From an uncultured Desulfobacter sp. (GTDB taxonomy: Bacteria > Desulfobacterota > Desulfobacteria > Desulfobacterales > Desulfobacteraceae), in NCBI RefSeq assembly GCF_963664415.1, contig NZ_OY761445.1, forward strand, positions 310,001 through 374,000: a DNA stretch of 64,000 bases, written 5' to 3'. A program made the translations under genes and the position numbers. Every line of letters starts with the position of its first letter. The first letter of the stretch is position 1. The notes under the pieces are model-generated. The model did not search any database. It had not been told where the DNA came from and saw nothing but the letters and a program-made list of their open reading frames with translations. Of this stretch, positions 25,536-33,952 are shown one piece after another.

Positions 25536-26512
25536 AGTTTGTTGTCCACAAGATTTTTAAAGTCAGGCAGATCGATAAGTTCAGTCAGGCAGTTGAGACG
25601 CGTTCTAAACTCATCCACATTTTTAAATTCCATTTGCATGGCATAAACCATCCCCTCAAAATTTTCAGGAAGTGACAGTTGAAGCCCGGAATCCAGTCCA
25701 AGGGCATTGATTTGTTTCCGTGCCCGGTTTTTAGCTGCCGTGAACGCCGGAAAACGTCGTTGGGCAAGAAACGCCTTGAACTGTTTGCCAAGGGCGCTCA
25801 TATCCCGATGCACGTCAACCTCAAAGCCATCGCTCTCATCCGTTCCGATAGGGCTTTCCCGAATAAGCCTTTCAAGACTGATTTTTTCAAGGGCGCATAT
25901 CTCCTTTGCCCACGAGATGATTTCCATCTGGATACCTGAGGATACTTTGATCCGGGAAAAAAGATGTAAGAACTCAGTTTGGATATCTGGATCCATGGAC
26001 ACAAGATTTTTACACGCCTTAATGGATATTTTATTTTGATCCAACAGCTTGAGAACAGAATCAGGCATGGCATGGATGCGCGACAAGGTCTTAATATAGC
26101 CCGTATTCATTGGACGGTTAAATAGTGATGTGGCGTTTTTTGCGATATCTTTGGCATCCATAAAACGCAATAAAAGCCCTGTGGCCCGAATGAGTTCTGA
26201 AGCGGTCAGTTCCCTTGAAAATGCATTTTCGGTTACAGCGGCAATTGCCGCATCAAATTGTTTGCCTGCAGGCATAACACGGCAGGTGATCCGCGACAAT
26301 CCAGCATACCGGGCGGCTTCAATCCGCCTGAACCCCGACACCACACTGTATTTATCCGGTTCGCCCAACACCAGGGGCGCAACCATGATGCCATACTGTG
26401 AGATGGATCCCCTTAACTGTTCAATGTCATAATGGGGCCCTGTAACGCGAAACCCGGTGTCTGAAAGGTCAATTTCAGACACCGGGATATCAGTAAGTGT
26501 TATAGCTGTCAT
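25532..26512 (-). CDS. ParB/sulfiredoxin-fold domain protein
   Basis: 326 residues. The N-terminal ParB-like nuclease fold (about 8-100) contains YSVVSGFRRIEAARYAG, equivalent to ParB's GERRxRA box. A central helical part follows (~100-210) and the C-terminal third is unassigned. It lacks a partner ParA and a nearby origin, so it is not a chromosome-partition gene. Translational overlap with the SPL-like gene suggests the two act together, maybe on DNA. Begins 3 bp after the purC stop. Confidence 0.75.
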   Translation of the reverse strand: MTAITLTDIPVSEIDLSDTGFRVTGPHYDIEQLRGSISQYGIMVAPLVLGEPDKYSVVSGFRRIEAARYAGLSRITCRVMPAGKQFDAAIAAVTENAFSRELTASELIRATGLLLRFMDAKDIAKNATSLFNRPMNTGYIKTLSRIHAMPDSVLKLLDQNKISIKACKNLVSMDPDIQTEFLHLFSRIKVSSGIQMEIISWAKEICALEKISLERLIRESPIGTDESDGFEVDVHRDMSALGKQFKAFLAQRRFPAFTAAKNRARKQINALGLDSGLQLSLPENFEGMVYAMQMEFKNVDEFRTRLNCLTELIDLPDFKNLVDNKL

Positions 26513-26515
26513 GGA

Positions 26516-27403
26516 TCAGATTGCTTTTCCGGTCAGCCGGGTATAGATTTCCTTGTAGGTTTTGCTGGTATTATCAATAATTTCCTGGGGCAGTTTGGGA
26601 CCCGGCGGGGTTTTGCCCCAGCCTGAATTGGTCAGCCAGTCCCTGACGGTTTGTTTATCAAAACTTTTCTGCCCTCTGCCGGGGGCATAATCGTCCAAAG
26701 GCCAGAACCTGGATGAATCCGGGGTCAAAATTTCATCAATCAGGATAATTTTACCGTCAAGCAGGCCAAATTCAAATTTTGTGTCCGCTATAATAATGCC
26801 TTTTTCCAGGGCAAAGGCAGCGCCGCGGTTGTAAATTTCAAGGCTTAAATCACGCAGTTTGTCTGCGGTCTCTTTGCCAAGAATGTTTACGGCTTCATCA
26901 AAACCGATGTTAATGTCATGATCACCGATTTCAGCTTTGGTGGAGGGGGTAAAAAGCGGGGTTTCAAGTTTATCGGACTCCTTAAGTCCTTGGGGCAACT
27001 TGATATTGCACACATGGCCTTCGGATTGATAGGATTTCCAGCCCGATCCCGAAATATATCCCCTGACAATGCACTCCACTGCCATGGGCTCAGCTTTTTT
27101 GACCAGCATGCTGCGGCCTTCAAGTTTGTCTTTATATCTATGAAATTCTTCCGGATAATCATTTACATCCGTGCTGATAATATGATTTTTAACGATGCTC
27201 TCCATCTGCTTAAACCAGAACACCGAAATCTGGTTCAATACCTTACCCTTGTCCGGAATGGCATCGGGCAGCACCACGTCAAACGCGGAAAGCCGGTCGG
27301 TTGTCACCATGAGCAGGGCATCGCCCGTATCAAAAATGTCCCTGACCTTTCCTTGTCTGATCAGCGGCAATCCTTCATATTCTGTTCCGGGTATAATGCT
27401 CAA
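26516..27403 (-). CDS. purC: Phosphoribosylaminoimidazole-succinocarboxamide synthase
   Basis: SAICAR synthetase, ATP-dependent ligation of aspartate to CAIR in purine synthesis. Seen: GKVRDIFDTGDALLMVTTDRLSAFDVV at the N-terminus, EPMAVECIVRGYISGSGW, and DEILTPDSSRFWP near the C-terminus. 295 residues, the longer bacterial/yeast-like form. TTG start (27403-27401) with a perfect AGGAGG site at 27409-27414. Head of the minus-strand operon with the ParB-like and SPL-like genes; its promoter must lie in 27415-27600. Confidence 0.96.
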   Translation of the reverse strand: MSIIPGTEYEGLPLIRQGKVRDIFDTGDALLMVTTDRLSAFDVVLPDAIPDKGKVLNQISVFWFKQMESIVKNHIISTDVNDYPEEFHRYKDKLEGRSMLVKKAEPMAVECIVRGYISGSGWKSYQSEGHVCNIKLPQGLKESDKLETPLFTPSTKAEIGDHDINIGFDEAVNILGKETADKLRDLSLEIYNRGAAFALEKGIIIADTKFEFGLLDGKIILIDEILTPDSSRFWPLDDYAPGRGQKSFDKQTVRDWLTNSGWGKTPPGPKLPQEIIDNTSKTYKEIYTRLTGKAI

Positions 27404-27897
27404 GCTTTCCTCCTGTATTTACAATTTAATTTAAAAATTTTGCTGATAAATTTATCACACAATGATTTATTTTACTATCAGACCCATAAAAATAAACTTG
27501 AAACCTATTTTTTCAAGGGCTGATCAAACAAGGAATCGCGTCTGTATTCAGTAGATATGTTATTGTTTAAAGCAAAACGTAAACACTATTATTATAGTAA
27601 TTTCAAATAGTTATAAATTTTGTCAAGAAAAACTTTTTTTCTTGACAAAGACTGTTTTTTTGATAAAAGAGAAAAGCAGTTCATTTTCAAAGAGATTCCT
27701 TTGGGGTCATTCAAAAAGTTGCCTGAAAGATTAAATTTTACAACGCTGGGTTGAGCTCATTGAACCAGCAGATCATTGATTTATGCACCTTCGCAGGGTT
27801 TTAAACAATTGCTTCATGACGTGAACGGATTGTCAATAAGCAAATAATTCGTTCTCTGATTGTGGATTAGGAATAATCATTAACAGGAGCATGAGTT
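27404..27897. other. 494-bp AT-rich divergent intergenic region (purC / eCIS)
   Basis: Shared upstream region of purC (minus) and the contractile-injection operon (plus). It holds a small hairpin CTTGAAA/TTTCAAG (27497-27517), a possible plus-strand promoter TTGTTT-18-TATTAT (27563-27592) and the 14-bp palindrome at 27619-27649. 27700-27880 shows no gene or clear motif. An AACAGGAG ribosome site precedes the sheath ATG. Confidence 0.5.
27619..27649. promoter_or_regulatory. Perfect 14-bp palindrome containing a TTGACA box upstream of the eCIS operon
   Basis: TTTGTCAAGAAAAA (27619-27632) and its exact complement TTTTTCTTGACAAA (27636-27649) surround a 3-base centre. TTGACA (27642-27647) inside the right arm is 16 bp from TAAAAG (27664), so the palindrome could be an operator over a -35 box; as RNA it could also be a hairpin. 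The right-arm 14-mer recurs at 55888-55901. Confidence 0.45.
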
Positions 27898-30543
27898 ATG
27901 TCTATCGCTACATCGTATCCTGGTGTGTATGTACAAGAAATTTCCAGCGGTGTTCGCACCATCACGGGTGTCTCCACCTCGGTGGCGGCCTTTGTCGGAT
28001 TCTTTCCCAAGGGTCCTATGGACAAGGCTGTCCAAGTCTTTAACATGGCGAATTTCACCCGGGAATTTGGCGGGCTTCATGCCCAGAGCGAAGCCTGTTA
28101 CGCAATCCAGCAATTTTTTGCCAACGGTGGGGCAGAGGCCTGGGTTGTACGTACCGCAACCGGAGCTGAACCGGCAAGTGTCGAGATTCTTGCTGGTATC
28201 AATGGCAGTCCAGCTCTTGTGGTAACCGCCATCAATCCCGGAGACTGGGGGAACCGTCTTCGGGTGAGGATAGATCCCATCTCACCCGCCCTGGCCAATG
28301 CTGAATCAAATCCATTCAATATGACCGTTTTTCTGGTTGAGCAGAGAGATGGTCGTGAAGTGGCTGTCCAATCAGAGGAATTTCTTGGATTGACCGTGAA
28401 CGCCTCGGATACCCGTTTTATTGGAACGGTTGTCAACGACAGGTTCAGCGGATCCAAACTGGTCCAGGTCTCAGTTCAACAAAACGCAGATAATCCCCTT
28501 CAAAATGGTACTTTCTCTGGTGATTTGTCACCCTTTCCTGAAAATTTCACGAATACTCACCCCCAGCTCAACCTCACCATCGGCACCGAGGGCTCAGGGA
28601 CTGCCAAGTTGGAGAGCACGCCCACAAACCTTGGCCAAGCCAGGACTTTGCTTGAAAAAGCGATCCAGGAAGCCAGGCCGGAGATCCGTGCCTTTTCCGG
28701 GGCCTCTGTTTCGGTTGTCGGTAATCGCCTGAAAATTCTAGCCGGTCCTACTGAATCAGACGGAAAAGTGACTTTTTCCGCTGCTGAAGGCACTGATATG
28801 ACGACCATGAAAACGCTTGGCCTTCCCGGCAAGACATTTCAAGGGCGATTGTCCGGTGAGCTTGACGCTTCATTCTCCCCTACAGAAGGCAAGCTTAAGG
28901 TAAGTATCGGAAACTCAGCGTCACAGACTCTTGCATTGGGTGACATGGGAAATTTAGAGGCTTTAAGGAGTGAACTTGAAAATAAGATACGGAGCATTAG
29001 TGGAGGGGGTGAAGGATTTACACAAGCGCGGGTTGCTCTCCATACAAGGGAGGATAAAACACGGATAGTTATTATTGCAGGTATGGAAGGCGAGCAAGTT
29101 GTTTTTACGCCGGAAGAGAATGATTCGACGGCTTCCGATCTTAAGCTAATAGTTGAGGAGTCATCAACGGCGATAGCGGCTGTCATTTCAGATAAGTTAG
29201 AAACTCCTCTGACAATTAACGCCAACGCAGAGGTGAATTTAGCCATTGGCATAGACAAGCCACACCCTGTAAAATTTTCCTCCTCTCCCCCTGATAACCT
29301 GAAAGACTTGGCCGTAGACTTTGAGAACGCCATTCGTACCGCACATGATCCATCACCTGCATTCACGGGTGCATGTGTTGCTGCTTATACCGACACAGAT
29401 GAAAATCGTCTGATTATTTGGACAGGCAACGAAAAAGACACTGTTGTTTTTTCTCCGGCTCCAGATGACAAAACAACAGTCAAAGAGTTAGGCCTTGATT
29501 CAAGCGATGCGCAGGCCAATGTTCAGGCATATTCATTAGGTACCAACGGTTCAGTGGGGAAAGACCCAATAACCGGGACAGCCCAAGGCAAAATAGAAAT
29601 TGGAACCAATGGCGCGCTCCCGAACGGCACAGCGCTGCGTGGCCAGCGCATTGACAAATCCGGTATTTATGCCCTGGAAGATGTGGACCTCTTTAACCTT
29701 CTTTGTATCCCCCGGGCATCAGTGGTCTCCGGTGATGATGCGCTCTCCGTGAATGAGGCCTTTGCAGTACAACGGGCCGCCATTGATTATTGCGAAGAGC
29801 GCAGGGCGTTTTTCCTTATGGATACCCCCACCGGCAGAGATGAGGTTCAGGAGATAAAGGATTGGCTTGAAGAGAATGCCGGCCTGCGCCACAAAAACGC
29901 GGCATTGTATTTTCCCCGCATTGAAATCCCAGATCCGCTTAACGGGTACAGGCTTCGCTCCATCGGGGCCTGTGGCACCATTGCCGGACTCTACGCCCGC
30001 ACCGACAGTACCCGCGGGGTGTGGAAGGCGCCGGCCGGAACCGAGGCCACGCTCAAAAATGCGAAGCAGCTGGAATATTGCCTGACGGACCGGCAAAACG
30101 GTACGCTCAACCCCCTGGCCATCAACTGCCTGCGCAATTTTCCTGTCTACGGCCCGGTGTGCTGGGGCGCAAGGACCCTTGAGGGCAGTGACCAGCAGGC
30201 ATCGGAGTGGAAGTATGTACCCATCAGGCGGTTGGCACTGTTTATCGAAGAAAGCCTCTTTCGCGGCACACAGTGGGTGGTCTTCGAGCCCAACGACGAA
30301 CCGTTGTGGGCACAGATCCGTTTGAACATCGGCGCGTTTATGCATGATCTGTTCCGCAAGGGAGCCTTCCAGGGCAGGAGGACCCCCCGGGAGGCCTATT
30401 TCGTTAAATGCGACAAGGAGACCACGCCCCAAAACGATATCAACAATGGCATTGTCAACATTATTGTGGGGTTTGCCCCACTCAAACCGGCCGAATTCGT
30501 GATTATCAGCATCCAGCAGATTGCCGGACAGATCGAGGTATAA
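27898..30543 (+). CDS. eCIS/phage tail sheath protein with triple-repeat insertion
   Basis: 881 residues; the contractile sheath of a phage-tail-like injection machine. Conserved N-terminal strand SYPGVYVQEISSGVRTITGVSTSVAAFVG (interrupted here into its key parts: YPGVY, GVSTSVAAFVG) and the conserved C-terminal sheath domain (~585-880, with GLRHKNAALYFPR, GPVCWGARTL, RLALFIEESLFRGTQWVVFEPN and FIIS-like end). Residues ~220-545 are an insertion absent from minimal sheaths, built of three tandem ~110-residue repeats (starting near 223, 332 and 445). ATG behind AACAGGAG. First gene of the operon; the tube gene follows after 10 bp. Confidence 0.92.
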   Translation: MSIATSYPGVYVQEISSGVRTITGVSTSVAAFVGFFPKGPMDKAVQVFNMANFTREFGGLHAQSEACYAIQQFFANGGAEAWVVRTATGAEPASVEILAGINGSPALVVTAINPGDWGNRLRVRIDPISPALANAESNPFNMTVFLVEQRDGREVAVQSEEFLGLTVNASDTRFIGTVVNDRFSGSKLVQVSVQQNADNPLQNGTFSGDLSPFPENFTNTHPQLNLTIGTEGSGTAKLESTPTNLGQARTLLEKAIQEARPEIRAFSGASVSVVGNRLKILAGPTESDGKVTFSAAEGTDMTTMKTLGLPGKTFQGRLSGELDASFSPTEGKLKVSIGNSASQTLALGDMGNLEALRSELENKIRSISGGGEGFTQARVALHTREDKTRIVIIAGMEGEQVVFTPEENDSTASDLKLIVEESSTAIAAVISDKLETPLTINANAEVNLAIGIDKPHPVKFSSSPPDNLKDLAVDFENAIRTAHDPSPAFTGACVAAYTDTDENRLIIWTGNEKDTVVFSPAPDDKTTVKELGLDSSDAQANVQAYSLGTNGSVGKDPITGTAQGKIEIGTNGALPNGTALRGQRIDKSGIYALEDVDLFNLLCIPRASVVSGDDALSVNEAFAVQRAAIDYCEERRAFFLMDTPTGRDEVQEIKDWLEENAGLRHKNAALYFPRIEIPDPLNGYRLRSIGACGTIAGLYARTDSTRGVWKAPAGTEATLKNAKQLEYCLTDRQNGTLNPLAINCLRNFPVYGPVCWGARTLEGSDQQASEWKYVPIRRLALFIEESLFRGTQWVVFEPNDEPLWAQIRLNIGAFMHDLFRKGAFQGRRTPREAYFVKCDKETTPQNDINNGIVNIIVGFAPLKPAEFVIISIQQIAGQIEV
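28564..29496 (+). repeat. Three tandem ~110-residue domain repeats inside the sheath gene
   Basis: Protein repeats R1 (residues 223-308), R2 (332-419) and R3 (445-533). Each opens with a LxIG strand, continues with NLxxxRxxLExxIR...F(S/T)GA and a (R/K)I(V/I/L)I..G...VxFS/T segment, and R1/R3 close with TT(M/V)K.LGL. Identity between copies is low, so the duplication is old. They probably decorate the sheath exterior. Confidence 0.7.
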
Positions 30544-30553
30544 GGAGAAGGTT

Positions 30554-31077
30554 ATGGCCCAATTCAGTGTCAACGCGGATCGATTCGACCCGTACAAAAA
30601 TTTCAAGTTTCGCGTCAAGTGGGATGGAAAATATGTGGCCGGCGTCAGCAAGGTCGGTGCCTTGAAACGGACCACCGAGGTGGTGGAACATCGCGAAGGA
30701 GGCGACCCCAGCAGCAGCCGTAAATCACCGGGCCGGAGCAAATATGAGGCCATAACCCTGAGCGTGGCGTGACCCATGACAAGGAGTTTGAACAGTGGGC
30801 CAACAAGATCTGGAACTATGGGTCCGGACTGGGGGCCGAGGTCTCATTAAAGGATTTCCGCAAGGACATCATCATTGAACTGTACAATGAGGCCGGTCAG
30901 CTCGTCATCAGCTATAAAATTTATCGGTGCTGGGCCTCCGAATATCAGGCCCTGCCCGATTTGGATGCCAATGCCAACGCCGTGGCCATCCAGACCCTTA
31001 AATTAGAAAACGAGGGCTGGGAACGTGATTATGAGGTCGCAGAACCGGCTGAAGAAAGCTATACGGAGCCCCAATAA
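30554..31077 (+). pseudogene. eCIS tail tube protein, interrupted by a -1 frameshift
   Basis: The tube (Hcp/gp19-like, Afp1/Afp5 family) is split over two frames. Part 1 (30554-30772) begins MAQFSVNADRFDPYKNFKF and runs to AITLSVA-stop; part 2 (30769-31077) continues THDKEFEQWANKIWNYGSGLGAEVSLKDF to the natural end. Moving back one base after CTG at 30758-30760 gives codons GAG CGT GGC GTG ACC, i.e. LERGVTHD, the smooth family sequence, so exactly one base is missing. No classical slippery heptamer is present. It may be a true mutation, an assembly error or unusual recoding. Strong AAGGAGAAG site before the ATG. Confidence 0.85.
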
Positions 31078-31080
31078 GCC

Positions 31081-31827
31081 ATGTCTGCATTGTCTGGACA
31101 TGAACTTTTCCGGATATGGGAAGCGGGCCGAAACATTGTCCCCTATCACCGGGCCCTGCTGCTTGTTGCGACCAGTGAGAATACAACCGTGGAGGATGTT
31201 GCCGCGCTGCCTGTCGGTACCCGTGACACAAGGCTCCTGGCCCTCCGGGAAGGAATCTTCGGCCCCAAGATGCGCTGTCTTGCCGATTGCCCCGCCTGCA
31301 GGGAAATGCTTGAGTTCAGCATAAACACCACTGAACTGCGGGCCTCGGTCGGCGATTTACCTTCGGAAGCGCTGCAACTGGAGATGGACGGCTACACCGT
31401 CGAGTTTCGTGTGCCCACCAGCCAAGATCTCATCTCCCTGTATGATCAAGAAGATAGTCAAAAAAGGGATACCCGAGAGTTGCAAAGGCAACTGTTGCAG
31501 CGCTGCCTGTTAAGTGCCGGGTGCGGTAACGGCCGGATCCCTTTTGAGGATTTGCCGGGCCGGGTGTGCGAGGCGGTCATTGCCCGAATCGAAGCGGCTG
31601 ATCCCAACGCGGATATTCAGCTGGCATTGACCTGCCCGGCCTGTAATCACCGCTGGCAGGCCCTGTTCGACATTGTTTCCTACTTTTGGAATGAAATCCA
31701 TAATTGGGCATTGGGGCTTATAAGAGATGTGCATGTCCTGGCCTCAACCTACGGCTGGCACGAAGCCGATATCCTGGCCATGAGTCCGTTTCGCCGCAAC
31801 CTCTATCTGGAGTTGATTGGAACGTGA
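31081..31827 (+). CDS. eCIS-conserved CxxC baseplate/assembly protein
   Basis: 248 residues. Two Cys clusters (C66...C70xxC73 and C185xxC188) could bind one zinc. The C-terminus (GLIRDVHVLASTYGWHEADILAMSPFRRNLYLELI) resembles the T4-type baseplate/tail-chaperone proteins found next to tube genes in contractile tails. It starts 3 bp after the tube stop, and its TGA overlaps the next GTG. Likely an assembly factor or minor baseplate protein; the exact role is not known to me. Confidence 0.65.
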   Translation: MSALSGHELFRIWEAGRNIVPYHRALLLVATSENTTVEDVAALPVGTRDTRLLALREGIFGPKMRCLADCPACREMLEFSINTTELRASVGDLPSEALQLEMDGYTVEFRVPTSQDLISLYDQEDSQKRDTRELQRQLLQRCLLSAGCGNGRIPFEDLPGRVCEAVIARIEAADPNADIQLALTCPACNHRWQALFDIVSYFWNEIHNWALGLIRDVHVLASTYGWHEADILAMSPFRRNLYLELIGT

Positions 31828-32669
31828 GCAATTTTTTTACCCACCTGATCAGCCGCAGTTTTGGGCACGAACAAACAGAGGCGGTGGTGCGCCCATACCC
31901 CCCCAGTCTGTTTGAATCCCGGCCAACCCAAGACATGGGGCGGTTTCTCGATAATGAACAGCCTGTTTTTGCAGAAACAGCAGACAGCCACGGTGTTTTC
32001 TCTCCCCCACCGGGAGACCGTCGTCCGCCTGCACGCCCCTTGATGCAAAAGACCCGATTCCAAAGTTTGAACACGTTTGAACATTTGCCACATGATAACA
32101 AGCATGCCGCCGGAACCATGGCAGGCCAAACCGCATCCACGGAAGCGGAAGATATGCCGGTTTCGGCCCCTACACCAAGTTCTCCAAGACAAACAACACA
32201 GCCAACGCCTTTGCATGCTGCTGAAGTGAACAGGCAGCGGCCTCCGGCAGCAGACAACCTTGCAAAACAATCAATACCAATAGCAGCAGCGTCTCATCTT
32301 GCCCCCGAAATTCCAGGAACAAAGCTGCCCCCGGCAATGGATGTACCAGAAGAACCTGCCCGTCTCATGCCCCCTGAACAGGTGCCGGTACCGGACGCTG
32401 TAATAAAACCGGATTTGCCGCAAAAAAGACACGAACAATTTTCACACCAACTCCTGGGAGGAACCAAAGCAGCCCGGCAACCGGGTAGCCCTCACCCGTT
32501 GTCGGCACCTTCCGAGCCGGCCCAGCCCACCATCCAGGTCACCATCGGCCGGGTTGAGGTGCGGGCAGTGACACCACCCGCCCCACCGGCAAGGCCCCCA
32601 AGACCGGCACCTGCACCTTCACTGGCCTTGGACGATTACCTCAAGCAACGCCGGGAGGGCAGACGATGA
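31824..32669 (+). CDS. Proline-rich disordered eCIS protein
   Basis: 281 residues from the GTG at 31824, which overlaps the previous stop. Residues ~30-225 are low-complexity, rich in Pro, Ala, Gln and Thr, and predicted disordered. A short conserved-looking tail, QVTIGRVEVRAV then SLALDDYLKQRREGRR, is the sort of C-terminal motif seen in small proteins beside DUF4255 genes in eCIS loci. An in-frame extension back to 31704 would lie inside the preceding gene and is rejected. Function unknown; too short and too disordered to be a normal tape measure. Confidence 0.6.
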   Translation: MSNFFTHLISRSFGHEQTEAVVRPYPPSLFESRPTQDMGRFLDNEQPVFAETADSHGVFSPPPGDRRPPARPLMQKTRFQSLNTFEHLPHDNKHAAGTMAGQTASTEAEDMPVSAPTPSSPRQTTQPTPLHAAEVNRQRPPAADNLAKQSIPIAAASHLAPEIPGTKLPPAMDVPEEPARLMPPEQVPVPDAVIKPDLPQKRHEQFSHQLLGGTKAARQPGSPHPLSAPSEPAQPTIQVTIGRVEVRAVTPPAPPARPPRPAPAPSLALDDYLKQRREGRR

Positions 32670-33952
32670 GTAACCATTTGGCCATAGCGACGGTTACCAC
32701 CGCACTGGTCCAACTCATAGATAACGCGGCCAACAAGATCAGCGGTGTTAACGTGGAGACCGGCCGTCCCAATACAACGACCATTTCAGGCAACCATATC
32801 TATCTATCTCTTTATCAGGTGGTACCCAATGGGGCGATGCGCAATAATCAGCTTCCCACGCGCTCAGCCAATGGCCGTCTGGTGCAGCGCCCCACAGTGG
32901 CACTGGACCTGCATTACCTGATAGCCTTTCACTGCAGTACGGAACTGGTGGGACAAATGATGCTCGGTGCCGTGGTCCGCGACCTGAACACCAGCCCGGT
33001 ACTGACAAGAGAGATGATTCAGGATGCAATCATAAACGAACCGTTAATGAAAGAATCAAACCTGGCACAATCGGTGGAGCAGGTAAAATTCACCCCCCTT
33101 ACGATCTCTTTGGAAGAGCTGTCCAAACTCTGGTCCATCTTTTTTCAAACCCCCTATGCACTCTCCATTGCCTACCAGGCATCGGTGGTTCTGATCGAAG
33201 CCGAAGAAAAACCCAGACCGTCCCTGCCGGTTCTGCAGCGGGGCAAGAGTGATCAGGGCGTTGATTTGTTGCTTGGCCCCTTTCCCTTGTTGCAAACGGC
33301 CTATTACGGCATGAAGGACGATGGGATACAGACCGTGCGTCCCCCTTCATTTCCTGCTGCGCAATTGGGCCGCGCCGTGATCCTTTCGGGCCGGAACCTC
33401 AAGGAGGCGGATATCTTCCTGCGGTTTCGCCACTCACGGTCTGACCTGCGCAACAGTCAGGGTAAAGCACTGGTCAATGAAATCCCGATAGCGGCTGAAA
33501 ATAAATCGCCCACAGAACTCAAGGTCTTGCTGCCCGAACCGGATACCAATAATACAGTACAAACAGACTGGGCCCCGGGTGTCTATACGGCAACCCTTGT
33601 TAAACCCTCGCCAACAGGGGAACGTGACATCACCAGCAATGGCCTGCCCATCGCCCTTGCGCCCACCATCACCAATATTGAGGTGCAGTCAGCCAACATC
33701 ATTGTCACATGCCAACCTCAGGTACATAACGGGCAGCAGGTAGTCCTGCTTCTGGCCGATAAGGAAATTGAGGGTAAAATCTATACAACAGATGCGGACA
33801 AAGTGGTTTTCAGTACCTCGGGGCTCCCATCAATGCAGGGGGAACAGGTCCGTCTGCGGGTGGACGGCATTGAGAGCATGCCCTTCAAACGGGCGGATAC
33901 GCTGCCCCCGCGCTTCGAGTTTGACCCAGACCAAAGGGTGCCCCTATCATGA
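32666..33952 (+). CDS. DUF4255 family protein (Afp16/Pvc16-like tube terminator)
   Basis: 428 residues. The N-terminal ~190 residues (HLAIATVTTALVQLIDNAA, LYQVVPNGAMRNNQLPTR, VALDLHYLIAFH) are the DUF4255/Pvc16_N domain of the protein that caps the distal end of the tube and sheath in Afp/PVC-type particles. An Ig-like beta-rich C-terminus (~330-420) is appended. ATGA overlaps on both sides show tight coupling to the proline-rich gene and to the ATPase. Confidence 0.85.
   Translation: MSNHLAIATVTTALVQLIDNAANKISGVNVETGRPNTTTISGNHIYLSLYQVVPNGAMRNNQLPTRSANGRLVQRPTVALDLHYLIAFHCSTELVGQMMLGAVVRDLNTSPVLTREMIQDAIINEPLMKESNLAQSVEQVKFTPLTISLEELSKLWSIFFQTPYALSIAYQASVVLIEAEEKPRPSLPVLQRGKSDQGVDLLLGPFPLLQTAYYGMKDDGIQTVRPPSFPAAQLGRAVILSGRNLKEADIFLRFRHSRSDLRNSQGKALVNEIPIAAENKSPTELKVLLPEPDTNNTVQTDWAPGVYTATLVKPSPTGERDITSNGLPIALAPTITNIEVQSANIIVTCQPQVHNGQQVVLLLADKEIEGKIYTTDADKVVFSTSGLPSMQGEQVRLRVDGIESMPFKRADTLPPRFEFDPDQRVPLS

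Noticed and set aside
31704..31823. Upstream part of the open frame of the proline-rich eCIS protein
   Set aside because: It overlaps the conserved C-terminus of the preceding gene; the GTG at 31824 overlapping that gene's stop fits the coupling seen throughout the operon.
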